A stretch of 64,000 bases of DNA, from assembly GCA_947598205.1 (NCBI GenBank), contig CANQFB010000004.1:1-64000 (forward strand). The letters run 5' to 3'. Position 1 is the first letter of the stretch; each line of letters opens with the position of its first letter. Position numbers and translations under genes: made by a program. The notes under the pieces are model-generated. The model ran no database searches. It worked only from the letters and a program-made list of their open reading frames with translations, and was not told the DNA's origin. The DNA comes from an uncultured Clostridia bacterium (GTDB lineage Bacteria > Bacillota > Clostridia > Christensenellales > Borkfalkiaceae). Below are positions 26,542 to 35,883 of this stretch, piece by piece.

Positions 26542-28542
26542 TTATTCGAGCTCGAATGCACCTGTGTAGAGCTGGTAATATTTCCCCTTCTCGGCGATGA
26601 GCTGTTCGTGCGTGCCGCGCTCGATGATGCGGCCGTGCTCCAAGACCATGATGACGTTGGAGTTCTTGACGGTGGAAAGGCGGTGGGCGATGACGAACAC
26701 CGTCCTGCCCTCCATGAGTTTATCCATGCCGCGCTGGACGATGGCCTCCGTTCTCGTATCGATGGAGGAAGTGGCTTCGTCCAAGATCATGACGGGCGGG
26801 TCGGCGACGGCGGCGCGGGCGATGGAGAGAAGCTGCCTCTGCCCCTGCGAGAGGTTGGCACCGTTCTGGTGGAGCATCGTCTGATAGCCTTCGGGAAGGC
26901 GGGTGATGAAGTCGTCCGCCCCCGCAAGTTTGGCCGCCGCGATGCACTCTTCGTCCGTCGCGTCGAGCTTGCCGTAGCGGATATTCTCCATGACGGTGCC
27001 CGTGAAGAGGTTGGTATCCTGCAAAACCATACCGATCGCGCGGCGCAGTTCCCCCTTCTTGATCTTGTTGACGTTGATGCCGTCGTAGCGGATCTTGCCG
27101 TCGGCGATGTCGTAAAAGCGGGTGAGAAGGTTGGTGATCGTCGTCTTCCCCGCACCCGTCGCCCCGACGAAGGCGACCTTCTGCCCGGGCTTCGCATAGA
27201 GCGAAATATCGTGCAGGACGATCTTATCGGGCGTGTAGCCGAAGTCCACCTCCGACATGCGGATATCCCCTTCGAGCTTGGTGTATGTCACCGTGCCGTC
27301 GGCCGCATGCGGGTGCCGCCATGCCCATAAGCCCGTGCGTGCGTTGCACTCCGTGAGCGTTCCATCGGCCTCTTCGCGGACATTGACGAGGGTGACGTAC
27401 CCCTCGTCCTCCTCGGGCTTCTCATCGATGAGGGCGAAGACGCGCGCCGAGCCCGCAAGGCCCATGACGACGGAGTTGACCTGGTTGGAGACCTGATTGA
27501 CGTTGTTGGAAAATTGCCGCGTCATCTGCAGGAAGGAGACGACATTCGCGACGGAGAAGGAGCCCGCCTCCACGCCGAGCAGGGTGATGATGCCGATGTT
27601 GTGCACGCTGTTCAAGACGAACACACACCCGACGACGGCAATGATGACATAGAGGACATGGCCGAAGTTGCCGAGAATGGGCATGAGCATGTTCGCATAG
27701 CGGTTGGCGCGGTTGGATTGATCGTAGAGGCGATCGTTGACCTTATCGAAGTCGCGCTTGGCCGCCTCTTCATGGCAGAAGACCTTGACGACCTTCTGGC
27801 CGTTCATCATCTCCTCGATATAGCCCTCCGTCGCCGCGACGGCCCTCTGCTGGCCGAGGAAGTATTTCCCCGCGCCGCCGCCCACGACCTTGGTGATGAT
27901 GAGGATGACCCCCACCCCGCCGAGCACGATCAGGGCGAGCCAGAAGCTATAGTAGAGCATGATGCAGAACAGCGTAATGACCATGACGCCCGAGGTGATG
28001 AGCTGCGGAACGCTCTGCGCGATCATCTGGCGGAGCGAATCGATGTCGTTCGTGTAGTAGCTCATGATGTCGCCGTGGCTCATGGTATCGAAGTAGCGGA
28101 TGGGAAGCTCCTGCATCCCGTCGAACATCTGCCCGCGCATCTTCTTCAAAAAGCCCTGCGTGATAATGGCGAGGAGCTGGTGATAGATGCCCGTCGCGAT
28201 AAGCGAGAGGATATAGAGCCCGATAAGAATGAGCATGTAACGGGTGATCGCCCCGCCGACGACAAAGGTCGAATGCTCGAATTCCACCGTGCCGCCCCAG
28301 TCTGCGCCCTGTTCTGCCGCGGCGCCGACGACGGAGAACACCCTTTCCATAAAGATGGAGGGAAGGGCGGAGATGACGGCGTTGAAGATGATGCACAAAA
28401 GGGCGATCGTCATCATCTTGGGATAGAATTTGAAGATGGATTTCACGACGCGAAGGAACGTCCCCTTCGGAGCTTTCACATGTCCCTTTGCGGGGCCGTG
28501 CCCGCCGCGCGCAGGGCGCGCCATCGACATTTTAGGAGGCAT
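26542..28542 (-). CDS. ABC transporter, fused permease/ATP-binding exporter subunit
   Basis: Six-TM region; Walker A GATGAGKTT; signature LSQGQRQLL; Walker B MILDEATSSID; start ATG 28542 preceded by AAGGAGGTGAAG. Confidence 0.93.
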   Translation of the reverse strand: MPPKMSMARPARGGHGPAKGHVKAPKGTFLRVVKSIFKFYPKMMTIALLCIIFNAVISALPSIFMERVFSVVGAAAEQGADWGGTVEFEHSTFVVGGAITRYMLILIGLYILSLIATGIYHQLLAIITQGFLKKMRGQMFDGMQELPIRYFDTMSHGDIMSYYTNDIDSLRQMIAQSVPQLITSGVMVITLFCIMLYYSFWLALIVLGGVGVILIITKVVGGGAGKYFLGQQRAVAATEGYIEEMMNGQKVVKVFCHEEAAKRDFDKVNDRLYDQSNRANRYANMLMPILGNFGHVLYVIIAVVGCVFVLNSVHNIGIITLLGVEAGSFSVANVVSFLQMTRQFSNNVNQVSNQVNSVVMGLAGSARVFALIDEKPEEDEGYVTLVNVREEADGTLTECNARTGLWAWRHPHAADGTVTYTKLEGDIRMSEVDFGYTPDKIVLHDISLYAKPGQKVAFVGATGAGKTTITNLLTRFYDIADGKIRYDGINVNKIKKGELRRAIGMVLQDTNLFTGTVMENIRYGKLDATDEECIAAAKLAGADDFITRLPEGYQTMLHQNGANLSQGQRQLLSIARAAVADPPVMILDEATSSIDTRTEAIVQRGMDKLMEGRTVFVIAHRLSTVKNSNVIMVLEHGRIIERGTHEQLIAEKGKYYQLYTGAFELE

Positions 28543-30349
28543 CGTCTTCACCTCCTTCTTCATGGAGTTCCCCCATTTCGCCGAGGGAGGAGACGGCCTT
28601 GCCGCCCTTATTTTGCGTGGTATATACTTCGGTATAGATGGCGTTCGTGCCGAGGAGCTCCTCGTGGGTGCCCACGGCGTCTATTTTACCGTTCTCCATA
28701 ATGATGATGCGGTCGGCGTCCTCGACGGAGGAGGTGCGCTGGGCGATGATGATCTTGGTCGTCGTAGGAATGAATTCGCGGAACGCCTTGCGGATGAGGG
28801 CGTCGGTATGGGTATCGACGGCGGAAGTGGAATCGTCGAGGATCAGGATCTTCGGCTTCTTGAGAAGGGCCCGCGCGATGCAGAGGCGTTGCTTCTGCCC
28901 GCCCGAGACGTTGGTCCCGCCCTGTTCGATATAGGTATCGTATTTTTGGGGGAAGGTCTGGATGAACTCATCCGCCTGCGCAAGGCGGCACGCCTCCTCC
29001 ATCTCCTCGTCGGTGGCATCGGGATTCCCCCAGCGGAGGTTCTCCTTGATCGTCCCCGAGAAGAGGACGTTCTTCTGCAAGACGACGGCGACCTGATTGC
29101 GAAGCGTCTCGAGGTCGTAATCGCGCACGTCGACGCCGCCCACCTTCACGCTCCCCTCCGTCACGTCGTACAGGCGGGAGATGAGGTTGACGAGCGAAGT
29201 CTTGGAAGAACCCGTTCCCCCGATGATGCCGATCGTCTCCCCCGAACGGATATGAAGATCGATATCCGAGAGGACGAACTTCTCGGCATTCTTCGCATAT
29301 TTGAAATTCACGTTGTCGAAGTCGATCGAGCCGTCTGCGACCTCGCAGACGGGATTTTCGGGACTCTTGAGCGTGCTCTCTTCCTTGAGGATCTCGCAAA
29401 TGCGCCTTGCGCTCTCCACCGACATCGCGATCATGGCGAAGACCATGGAGAACATCATCAGCGACATCAAAATCTGCATGCCGTAGACGACGAGCTGGGA
29501 GATGCTCCAAACCGTGAGCCCCGTGTTCTTGAAGATGAGGTAGGAGCCGAGGAAGAGCACCGAGGAAAGGACGCCGTAGAAGAAGAGCTGCATGACGGGC
29601 TGGTTCCATGCGAGGATGCGCTCCGCCTTGGTGAAGTCGATCTGCACGTCGGTCGCGGCGCGGTCGAACTTGCGCTTCTCGAAATCTTCGCGCACATAGG
29701 ATTTGACGACGCGGGCCCCCGCGATGTTCTCCTGGATGCTCTCGTTGAGGTTATCGTATTTCTTGAAAACGCGGTGGAAAAGGGGCATCGCCTTGCGCAT
29801 GAGAAGGAACAGGATGACGGCAAGGGGCGGAATGACGCCTACGAAGATCCATGCGAGGTCTCCCCCCATCACGAACGCCATCACGACGGAGAAGATCATC
29901 ATGAGCGGACAGCGGATGGCCGTGTGCACGATCATCATGAACGACATCTGCACATTGCCGACGTCCGTCGTCATACGGGTGACGAGGGAGGGCGTGGAGA
30001 ATTTATCGATGTTCTCGAAGGAGAACTCCTGCACCTTATAATAGAGATCCTTCCTTACGTTCTTCGCAAAGCCGGCCGAGGCCTTCGCACAAAAAGCCCC
30101 CGCCAGTGCGCCGCATGCGAGCGACGCCACCGACATCGCGATGAGGATAAGCCCGAACTGCCCAACGCCGAGGGTGGACCAACTCGAGCCCGGGCCCCAA
30201 AGCCCGATGCCCGATTCGATCGCAGTGCCCAGCTGGGCGATGACAAAGGGAATGAGACATTCGAGAATGACTTCCCCCGTCACAAAGATGGGCGAGAGTA
30301 TCGCGGAAACCGTGTATTCCCGGACACATTTTGCCAAAGTTTTAAGCAA
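28532..30349 (-). CDS. ABC transporter, fused permease/ATP-binding exporter subunit (partner)
   Basis: Walker A GGTGSSKT; signature VSGGQKQRL; Walker B ILILDDSTSAVD (Asp at the usual catalytic Glu); probable TTG start at 30349 after GGAGGTGAT; overlaps the downstream partner. Confidence 0.9.
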   Translation of the reverse strand: MLKTLAKCVREYTVSAILSPIFVTGEVILECLIPFVIAQLGTAIESGIGLWGPGSSWSTLGVGQFGLILIAMSVASLACGALAGAFCAKASAGFAKNVRKDLYYKVQEFSFENIDKFSTPSLVTRMTTDVGNVQMSFMMIVHTAIRCPLMMIFSVVMAFVMGGDLAWIFVGVIPPLAVILFLLMRKAMPLFHRVFKKYDNLNESIQENIAGARVVKSYVREDFEKRKFDRAATDVQIDFTKAERILAWNQPVMQLFFYGVLSSVLFLGSYLIFKNTGLTVWSISQLVVYGMQILMSLMMFSMVFAMIAMSVESARRICEILKEESTLKSPENPVCEVADGSIDFDNVNFKYAKNAEKFVLSDIDLHIRSGETIGIIGGTGSSKTSLVNLISRLYDVTEGSVKVGGVDVRDYDLETLRNQVAVVLQKNVLFSGTIKENLRWGNPDATDEEMEEACRLAQADEFIQTFPQKYDTYIEQGGTNVSGGQKQRLCIARALLKKPKILILDDSTSAVDTHTDALIRKAFREFIPTTTKIIIAQRTSSVEDADRIIIMENGKIDAVGTHEELLGTNAIYTEVYTTQNKGGKAVSSLGEMGELHEEGGEDDAS

Positions 30350-30717
30350 CCAATCACCTCCATAGCCGATCAAACATGGTCGAAAACGTACAAAAGAAAC
30401 GTAAATCTCACACGACAATTTACGTTTCCCCTCTTGATTGTTTCTATATTAACATCTTGATTGAAAAATGTCAAACAAACATGAAAATATATTATATTTT
30501 TCACAAAATAAACATAGATGTTAATTTTAGGATAGAAACAAACAATAGAAATGTGAATTTGAAACGAAAAGGAATGCAAAAAGGCGTTTCGGCGGGAACG
30601 AACCCCCACCCGCCTCGCTTCGTTCGCCCCTCCCCCTTAAAAAGTTGGGGCTTTTTGCGCCCTTGCCGCCCCTGCAAGCGAAAAAGGCGGAATGCGCAAT
30701 AAAAAAGCAAAAAACGA

Positions 30718-30942
30718 TCAACGGTCCTTTTTGATCTCTAAAATATCGTCGGCAGAACAGCCGATAAAATTGCAGAGCTTGGAGAGGTTCGCAAGCGTGG
30801 GAAGCGTTCTGCCCGAGAGATATTGAGAAAGCGACGACGAATCGATTCCCATCGCCCTTGCGATGTCGATCTTCTTTTTCCCGCTATGTTCGATCTCGAA
30901 CTTCAAATTTTCACTGATTTTTTCATCTAATGTTTTATCCAT
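30718..30942 (-). CDS. XRE-family helix-turn-helix regulator
   Basis: KKKIDIARAMGIDSSSLSQYLSGRTLPTLANLSKLCNFIGCSADDIL HTH_3 pattern; ORF extends to 30963, ATG at 30942 also available. Confidence 0.85.
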   Translation of the reverse strand: MDKTLDEKISENLKFEIEHSGKKKIDIARAMGIDSSSLSQYLSGRTLPTLANLSKLCNFIGCSADDILEIKKDR

Positions 30943-30976
30943 ACCCAACATTTTATTGGGCAATGCTCAAAATTGC

Positions 30977-31006
30977 TTGACATCTGGGCGACGCCCAGAT
31001 TATAAT
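30977..31006 (+). promoter_or_regulatory. Sigma-70-type promoter with palindromic operator filling the spacer
   Basis: TTGACA (30977-30982), TATAAT (31001-31006), perfect palindrome ATCTGGGCGACGCCCAGAT (30982-31000); flanking GCAATGCT(C)AAAATT direct repeats. Confidence 0.8.
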
Positions 31007-31041
31007 TTAAGCAATGCTAAAATTACATGAGGAGGAAAATG

Positions 31042-31176
31042 ATGAGTATTGAGCAATTAGTCGCCCTGCTTCGGGCGGAACTTGAAGACGATCTCGTCGG
31101 AATGATCTCGGCGGAAGGCGACACGCTGACCCTTTCTTTTGCGGACGGTTCAACGCGTAAAATTTCCGTATCATGA
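31042..31176 (+). CDS. Small protein of 44 aa (MSIEQLVALLRAELEDDLVGMISAEGDTLTLSFADGSTRKISVS)
   Basis: GAGGAGG RBS, consensus promoter upstream, terminator immediately downstream; below the 60-aa ORF-track cutoff. Confidence 0.75.
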   Translation: MSIEQLVALLRAELEDDLVGMISAEGDTLTLSFADGSTRKISVS

Positions 31177-31180
31177 CCAC

Positions 31181-31221
31181 AAGGCCGCCGCGGGCAAATT
31201 GCCCGCGGCGGCCTTGTTCTT
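31181..31221 (+). terminator. Rho-independent terminator
   Basis: AAGGCCGCCGCGGGC-AAATT-GCCCGCGGCGGCCTT then GTTCTTC. Confidence 0.8.
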
Positions 31222-31267
31222 CAGACATGGAATGCCCGTTTTTCGTCTATAGGGACTGCTTCCCCTC

Positions 31268-32671
31268 TCAAGAGAGATTGGTTCTGGGCTCCGTGAGGAG
31301 GAGCGGATCGAGCACTTCATCGAGTTTCTGTTCGTCCATGAGCCCTTCGCGGAGGACGATGGAGCGGATGCTCTCCCCCGTTTTGAGCGATTCCTTCGCG
31401 ATCTCGGCGGCCTTCAGGTACCCGATATAGGGGTTGAGGGCGGTGACGATGCCCACGCTCCTATTGACCCACTCGGCGCAACGCTCGCGGTTGGCGACGA
31501 TGCCGATGATGCAATTCTCACAGAGGGTCTTCACGGCGCCCGTGAGCGCGCGGATGCTCTCGAAGAGCTGATAGAAGATGACGGGCTCAAAGGCGTTGAG
31601 CTCGAGCTGGCCCGCTTCGGCCGCCATGGTCACCGTGACGTCGTGCCCGATGACGAGAAAGGCGACTTGGTTGACGACTTCGGGGATGACGGGGTTGATC
31701 TTGCCGGGCATGATGGAGGAGCCGTTCTGCTTGGCGGGCAGGATGATCTCGCCGAGACCCGTCCGCGGGCCGCTCGACATGAGGCGGAGGTCGTTGCACA
31801 TCTTGGAGAGGTTGACGGCGAGGGCCTTCAAAGTCCCCGAGACGGCGGCAAACCCGTCCACGTTCTGGGTGCCGTCGAAGAGGTCTTCCGCGCGCTTTAA
31901 TTCTTCCCCCGTGAGAAGGGAAAGTTCCTCCGTAATGTGGTTGAAGTAGGCTTCGCGCGCGTTGATGGCGGTGCCGATGGCCGTCGCGCCCATATTGATG
32001 ACGCGCATCTCCGAAAGGGAATTTTCGATGCGCTCCTTGGAACGCGAAATGGAGGTCGCGAAGGCGTGGAAGGCCTGCCCGAGGCGCATGGGAACGGCGT
32101 CCTGAAGTTGCGTCCTGCCCATCTTGAGGATGCCGTCGAACTCCTTGGCCTTTTTGAGGAGGGCGGCATTGAGGCGGCCGAGCTCCGAGAGAAGTTCGGG
32201 CATGAGCGAAAGCACGGTAAGTTTTCCCGCCGTAGGAATGACGTCGTTCGTGGACTGCTCCATATTCACGTCGTCGTTGGGGCTGATGACGGAGTAGTCG
32301 CCGAGTTTCCCGCCGAGATGCTCAATGGCGATGTTGGCGATGACTTCGTTCACATTCATGTTGGCGGAAGTGCCCGCCCCGCCCTGCACGGCGTCGATGA
32401 TGAAGTCTCTCCTGTGCTTGCCGCGCAAGATCTCGTCGCAGGCCGCGATAATGGCGTCTGCCTTTTTGGCATCGAGAAGCCCGTAGGCCTTGTTGACGAT
32501 GGCCGCCGCCTTCTTGATGAGGACGACGTTCTTCACGAATGAGAAGGTGAGGCGCGTGCCCGTGATCTCGAAATTCTCTTTGGCGCGAAGCGTCTGGATG
32601 CCGTAGTAGGCGGCGCTGTCGATGGCAAGTTCCCCGACGGAATCGCTCTCCGTCCTGAATTCCTTTTCCAT
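31268..32671 (-). CDS. aspA: Aspartate ammonia-lyase/class II fumarase superfamily lyase (probable aspartase)
   Basis: PNDDVNMEQSTNDVIPTA; catalytic loop GSSIMPGKINPVIPEVVNQVAF; 467 aa. Confidence 0.8.
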   Translation of the reverse strand: MEKEFRTESDSVGELAIDSAAYYGIQTLRAKENFEITGTRLTFSFVKNVVLIKKAAAIVNKAYGLLDAKKADAIIAACDEILRGKHRRDFIIDAVQGGAGTSANMNVNEVIANIAIEHLGGKLGDYSVISPNDDVNMEQSTNDVIPTAGKLTVLSLMPELLSELGRLNAALLKKAKEFDGILKMGRTQLQDAVPMRLGQAFHAFATSISRSKERIENSLSEMRVINMGATAIGTAINAREAYFNHITEELSLLTGEELKRAEDLFDGTQNVDGFAAVSGTLKALAVNLSKMCNDLRLMSSGPRTGLGEIILPAKQNGSSIMPGKINPVIPEVVNQVAFLVIGHDVTVTMAAEAGQLELNAFEPVIFYQLFESIRALTGAVKTLCENCIIGIVANRERCAEWVNRSVGIVTALNPYIGYLKAAEIAKESLKTGESIRSIVLREGLMDEQKLDEVLDPLLLTEPRTNLS

Positions 32672-32858
32672 ATGTTCTCCGTAAAATGTCGCGTATATGA
32701 TGGGACTATGAATATTATAACCCTATGCGCATAAAATTGCAAGCGTTCTCAAGCCATTTCAAGGGAAAGTTCGCCGAAGATTCGCCCTCCCCTCCGCGGC
32801 GTTCGGGAGCGCATAAATTTTGCAAACGTGCACAAAATGGAGATGGGAGGTAACAGAT

Positions 32859-33023
32859 ATGGAAAAATTCAGAAGCGGCGATACCGTGCCCATGTCCTGC
32901 CACTATAAGGCATACGACAAGTTCGGAAAGAGCCACGACGATGAAAAGACCTATCTCGAAAAAGGGACCCGTTTCCCCCCTTTGCAACATGAGGGCGGCT
33001 ACTGGGTCATGGACCACGAATAA
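32859..33023 (+). CDS. Small conserved-type hypothetical protein (54 aa)
   Basis: MEKFRSGDTVPMSCHYKAYDKFGKSHDDEKTYLEKGTRFPPLQHEGGYWVMDHE; GGGAGG RBS; terminator follows. Confidence 0.7.
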   Translation: MEKFRSGDTVPMSCHYKAYDKFGKSHDDEKTYLEKGTRFPPLQHEGGYWVMDHE

Positions 33024-33030
33024 GTCGAGG

Positions 33031-33066
33031 AGAACGGCTTCCGCGCGAAGCCGTTCTTTTTTATTT
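33031..33066 (+). terminator. Rho-independent terminator
   Basis: GAACGGCTTC-CGCGC-GAAGCCGTTC followed by T-run. Confidence 0.85.
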
Positions 33067-33117
33067 TAACGAAAAACGGCCACACCATGTCCGAGGTCAT
33101 TGGTGTTAGAAGACTGC

Positions 33118-33340
33118 CTAATCTAGAGGTCGAAAGAGCTCCTCCTTGGGGAGGAGCTGCCACGCTCGCGTGACTGAGGTGGGGAATTCCAATCCGCCTT
33201 TTCACTTTATAATAAGGTGATGCTTCAACTACGTTCAGCATGACGAATTTCAGAACGCCCCCCACCCGTCGCGGCAGAGCCGTGACACTCTCCCCCTCGC
33301 AAGCGAAGGGTAGGGCTTTCCTCATCAGTCACTTGATCAC
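33118..33340. repeat. Copies of the dispersed intergenic composite repeat
   Basis: GAGCTCCTCCTTGGGGAGGAGCTGCCACGCTCGCGTGACTGAGG; GGTGATGCTTCAACTACGTTCAGCATGACG; CTCATCAGTCAC. Confidence 0.6.
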
Positions 33341-33395
33341 CCCCATTCAATATTTGACTTTTTCCGAGCGGTGAGATAAAATAGGAAAAGAGAAT

Positions 33396-33857
33396 ATGAA
33401 GAACAAGAATTCCGACTATATGTCCGCCATCGAGGAATACGGCGGCGACATTCTTCATTCGGACAGGATGCAGTCCGAAAAGCAGTTTATACAGCACGGG
33501 ACGACTTCCACCTTTTCGCACTCCCTCGCCGTCACGATCATGTGCCTTCGCATTGCCGCCGCCCTGCATATCAAAACGCATGAGCGCGAACTTGTGCGGG
33601 GGGCCCTTCTGCACGACTACTGCCTCTACGATTGGCACGAGCCGCACAAGGGACTGCACGCCTTCACCCATCCGAAGATCGCCCTCGAGAACGCAAGGCG
33701 GGATTTTGAGGTGGGCAAGATCGAGCAGAATATGATCCTGTCGCACATGTGGCCGCTGGGGAGACTCCCCCACTGCCGCGAAAGTTTTATCTTGTGCCTC
33801 GCCGACAAGCTCTGCGCCCTCCGCGAGACCTTCCATAGAAAAAAGAGAGAACGATAA
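33396..33857 (+). CDS. HD-domain phosphohydrolase family protein
   Basis: TFSHSLAVT...ELVRGALLHDYCLYDWH...LADKLCALRET HD-domain pattern. Confidence 0.8.
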   Translation: MKNKNSDYMSAIEEYGGDILHSDRMQSEKQFIQHGTTSTFSHSLAVTIMCLRIAAALHIKTHERELVRGALLHDYCLYDWHEPHKGLHAFTHPKIALENARRDFEVGKIEQNMILSHMWPLGRLPHCRESFILCLADKLCALRETFHRKKRER

Positions 33858-33859
33858 GC

Positions 33860-33887
33860 AAATGCGGGGCTTGCCCCGCATTTTTTA
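33860..33887 (+). terminator. Rho-independent terminator
   Basis: AAATGCGGGGC/GCCCCGCATTT followed by T-run. Confidence 0.8.
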
Positions 33888-33935
33888 TATTTGAGGAAGT
33901 TGTTCATGTTTTACAATGAACCACGGACAACTTAT

Positions 33936-34586
33936 TTACTCTTGTCCAAGCTTATAGAACCAATCGTTTATTGGAGAACCTGAAATATACATAACAAACT
34001 GATCGTTCTTGATTTGTACCGTAAATGAAAAACGCCTATGTAAGTCTGAATTATAAAATTCTCCCTTTTTTAATCTTAAATTTTTATCGACTCCATCAAA
34101 GGAATAACTTGTTGCAATTAGATATTCGCTTTTAAGAATATCAAATCCCGGATCTTGAGTTTTAGAACCCATATAATATATGCTGTTTTGGGTGATCCAT
34201 ACATTCCAATAGTGCGAAGAACTTGGATCATATTTGCTTTGCCATATTCCCAATAAATCGCTTCTGCTTATATTTCTATTTGGATCATTTGAAATTTCTT
34301 CCTCGATTTCAAGAATTTCTATGCCGTCAATCGCATTCAAAAGCACGTTGTAATTTGTGACTAATGTTTTTTGCTTGTCAGTTAATTTATTATAAGAATT
34401 ATATACCTCGTTGATATATTCTTTCTTGTTCAAAGTAACATCGCCGATCGTTTCAATTTTAGAGACAACAGATTGAGCGGCCTCTCTGTCCTGTTTAGAC
34501 ACACAAGCCCCACTACATATAATAATCGAAATGCAAAGAATAACCAACGAAATAAAGTAAGCAATTCGTTTTACTTTCTGCTTCAT
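33936..34586 (-). CDS. Predicted lipoprotein of unknown function
   Basis: 216 aa; lipobox-like IICSGAC after a hydrophobic signal; AT-rich relative to neighbours. Confidence 0.7.
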   Translation of the reverse strand: MKQKVKRIAYFISLVILCISIIICSGACVSKQDREAAQSVVSKIETIGDVTLNKKEYINEVYNSYNKLTDKQKTLVTNYNVLLNAIDGIEILEIEEEISNDPNRNISRSDLLGIWQSKYDPSSSHYWNVWITQNSIYYMGSKTQDPGFDILKSEYLIATSYSFDGVDKNLRLKKGEFYNSDLHRRFSFTVQIKNDQFVMYISGSPINDWFYKLGQE

Positions 34587-34648
34587 ATTATTCTCCTAAA
34601 AAAGATGCGCCTCGTGGGGAGACGCACGAAAAATGCACCTCTCAATGT

Positions 34649-34735
34649 TGCTACACATTTAACCCAATTCAAGGCGAGAGAATACACTTTTACCGAGAGT
34701 ATTCCCTTGAAATTGGGCAATTAAAATGTGTAGCA
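34649..34735. repeat. Long imperfect inverted repeat (~87 bp) upstream of the lipoprotein gene
   Basis: TGCTACACATTT...CCCAATTCAAGG...GAATAC / GTATTC...CCTTGAAATTGGG...AAATGTGTAGCA. Confidence 0.8.
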
Positions 34736-35128
34736 TAATTATTATAGCATTCTATAAAAAATTTATCAAGTTTTCCTCGGTTTATTTTACAAAAAATAAA
34801 GGCATATAAACGATAAGAAAGTATTCCGCTTATCGTGTCTGCCTCCACTTCGCTTTCGGCTCGTGCCGACCCTTAGTTTGCCATAGAAGCCTCGCTCGGG
34901 GCAATCAGACACTTTCTCACGAGAACCGCTCGAAAGCGTGGTGGATTTTGCCAAAAGGAAATTACGTTGCGGCAGGGGAATCCTTCCGCAACGAGAGGTG
35001 GATCCCCTTCGCTACGCTCGGGAGCTTCGTCGAAGGGGAATGCTTTGAGAAAATAATATGCTTATCGTGCCCTTCTCCTCGCGCGAACCACCGAAGAATA
35101 TCGGGTTTCTTTCTGCCACCTCGACCGT

Positions 35129-35166
35129 CACGAAAAGGGACACCCGACAGGGTGTCCCTTTTCGTG
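35129..35166 (-). terminator. Perfect hairpin terminator at the tRNA-Tyr CCA end
   Basis: CACGAAAAGGGACACCC-GACA-GGGTGTCCCTTTTCGTG. Confidence 0.85.
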
Positions 35167-35249
35167 GTGGGAAGAGGTGGATTCGAACCACCGAAGTCGG
35201 AGACGTCAGATTTACAGTCTGATCCATTTGGCCGCTCTGGAATCTTCCC
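35165..35249 (-). tRNA. tRNA-Tyr(GTA)
   Basis: Acceptor GGGAAGA/TCTTCCC, anticodon arm CAGACTGTAAATCTG, long variable arm, T-arm GGTGGTTCGAATCCACC, encoded CCA. Confidence 0.95.
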
Positions 35250-35277
35250 ATATATATGAAATTTTACGCGTTATCGG

Positions 35278-35353
35278 TGGAGCTGGTGACGGGAATTGAA
35301 CCTGCAACCTGCTGATTACAAATCAGCTGCTCTGCCGATTGAGCTACACCAGC
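35278..35353 (-). tRNA. tRNA-Thr(TGT)
   Basis: GCTGGTG...CTGATTTGTAATCAG...CACCAGC-T-CCA. Confidence 0.95.
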
Positions 35354-35357
35354 AAAG

Positions 35358-35433
35358 TGGTGGCTTGGGGTGGAATCGAACCGCCGACATAAGGATTTTC
35401 AGTCCTCCGCTCTACCAACTGAGCTACCAAGCC
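35358..35433 (-). tRNA. tRNA-Phe(GAA)
   Basis: GGCTTGG...GGACTGAAAATCC...CCAAGCC-A-CCA. Confidence 0.95.
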
Positions 35434-35485
35434 GTGTGCCTTTTAAGGCAGGAGCCCCATTCCTCGGAATGAGGCTCCATTCTTT

Positions 35486-35562
35486 TGGCGACCCAAAACG
35501 GGCTCGAACCGTCGACCTCCAACGTGACAGGCTGGCGCTCTAACCAACTGAGCTATTGGGCC
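35486..35562 (-). tRNA. tRNA-Asp(GTC)
   Basis: GGCCCAA...CCAGCCTGTCACGTTGG...TTGGGTC-G-CCA. Confidence 0.95.
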
Positions 35563-35615
35563 GTGATGCGCTACGAGTTTTGCAGCGAGGGCGGGTAGCC
35601 GCCCTGCGCCGCCTA

Positions 35616-35691
35616 TGGTGGGCCTTCACGGATTCGAACCGCGGACCGATCGGTTATGAGCCGACTGCTCTGACCACTGCGCTAAAGGCCC
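35616..35691 (-). tRNA. tRNA-Met(CAT)
   Basis: GGGCCTT...TCGGCTCATAACCGA...AAGGCCC-A-CCA; elongator Met versus Ile2(CAT) not distinguished. Confidence 0.9.
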
Positions 35692-35883
35692 GCGATTTTC
35701 ATGCGGCTCAACCGCAACGCCTGTTTATCATATTATAAACGGCGAGAAATGTCAAGTGTTTTTTCGTCTCTTTTTGAGAAATTTTTTTCGCGTCTTTCTC
35801 CTCTTTTTCTACACAGTCCGCGAAAACCCGCTTTTTGCTTCGTGTTACAATCGTGAAAGAGCAAATTCCGAGGAGGAAACAGG

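Noticed and set aside
27514-30460. 395-aa and 676-aa plus-strand ORFs opposite the ABC exporter genes
   Set aside because: Antisense shadows of genes with clear Walker/signature motifs
31268-32671. Class II fumarase as the specific call
   Set aside because: SPNDDVNMEQSTND and GSSIMPGKINPVIPEVVNQ resemble aspartase more than FumC, but substrate specificity cannot be proven from sequence alone
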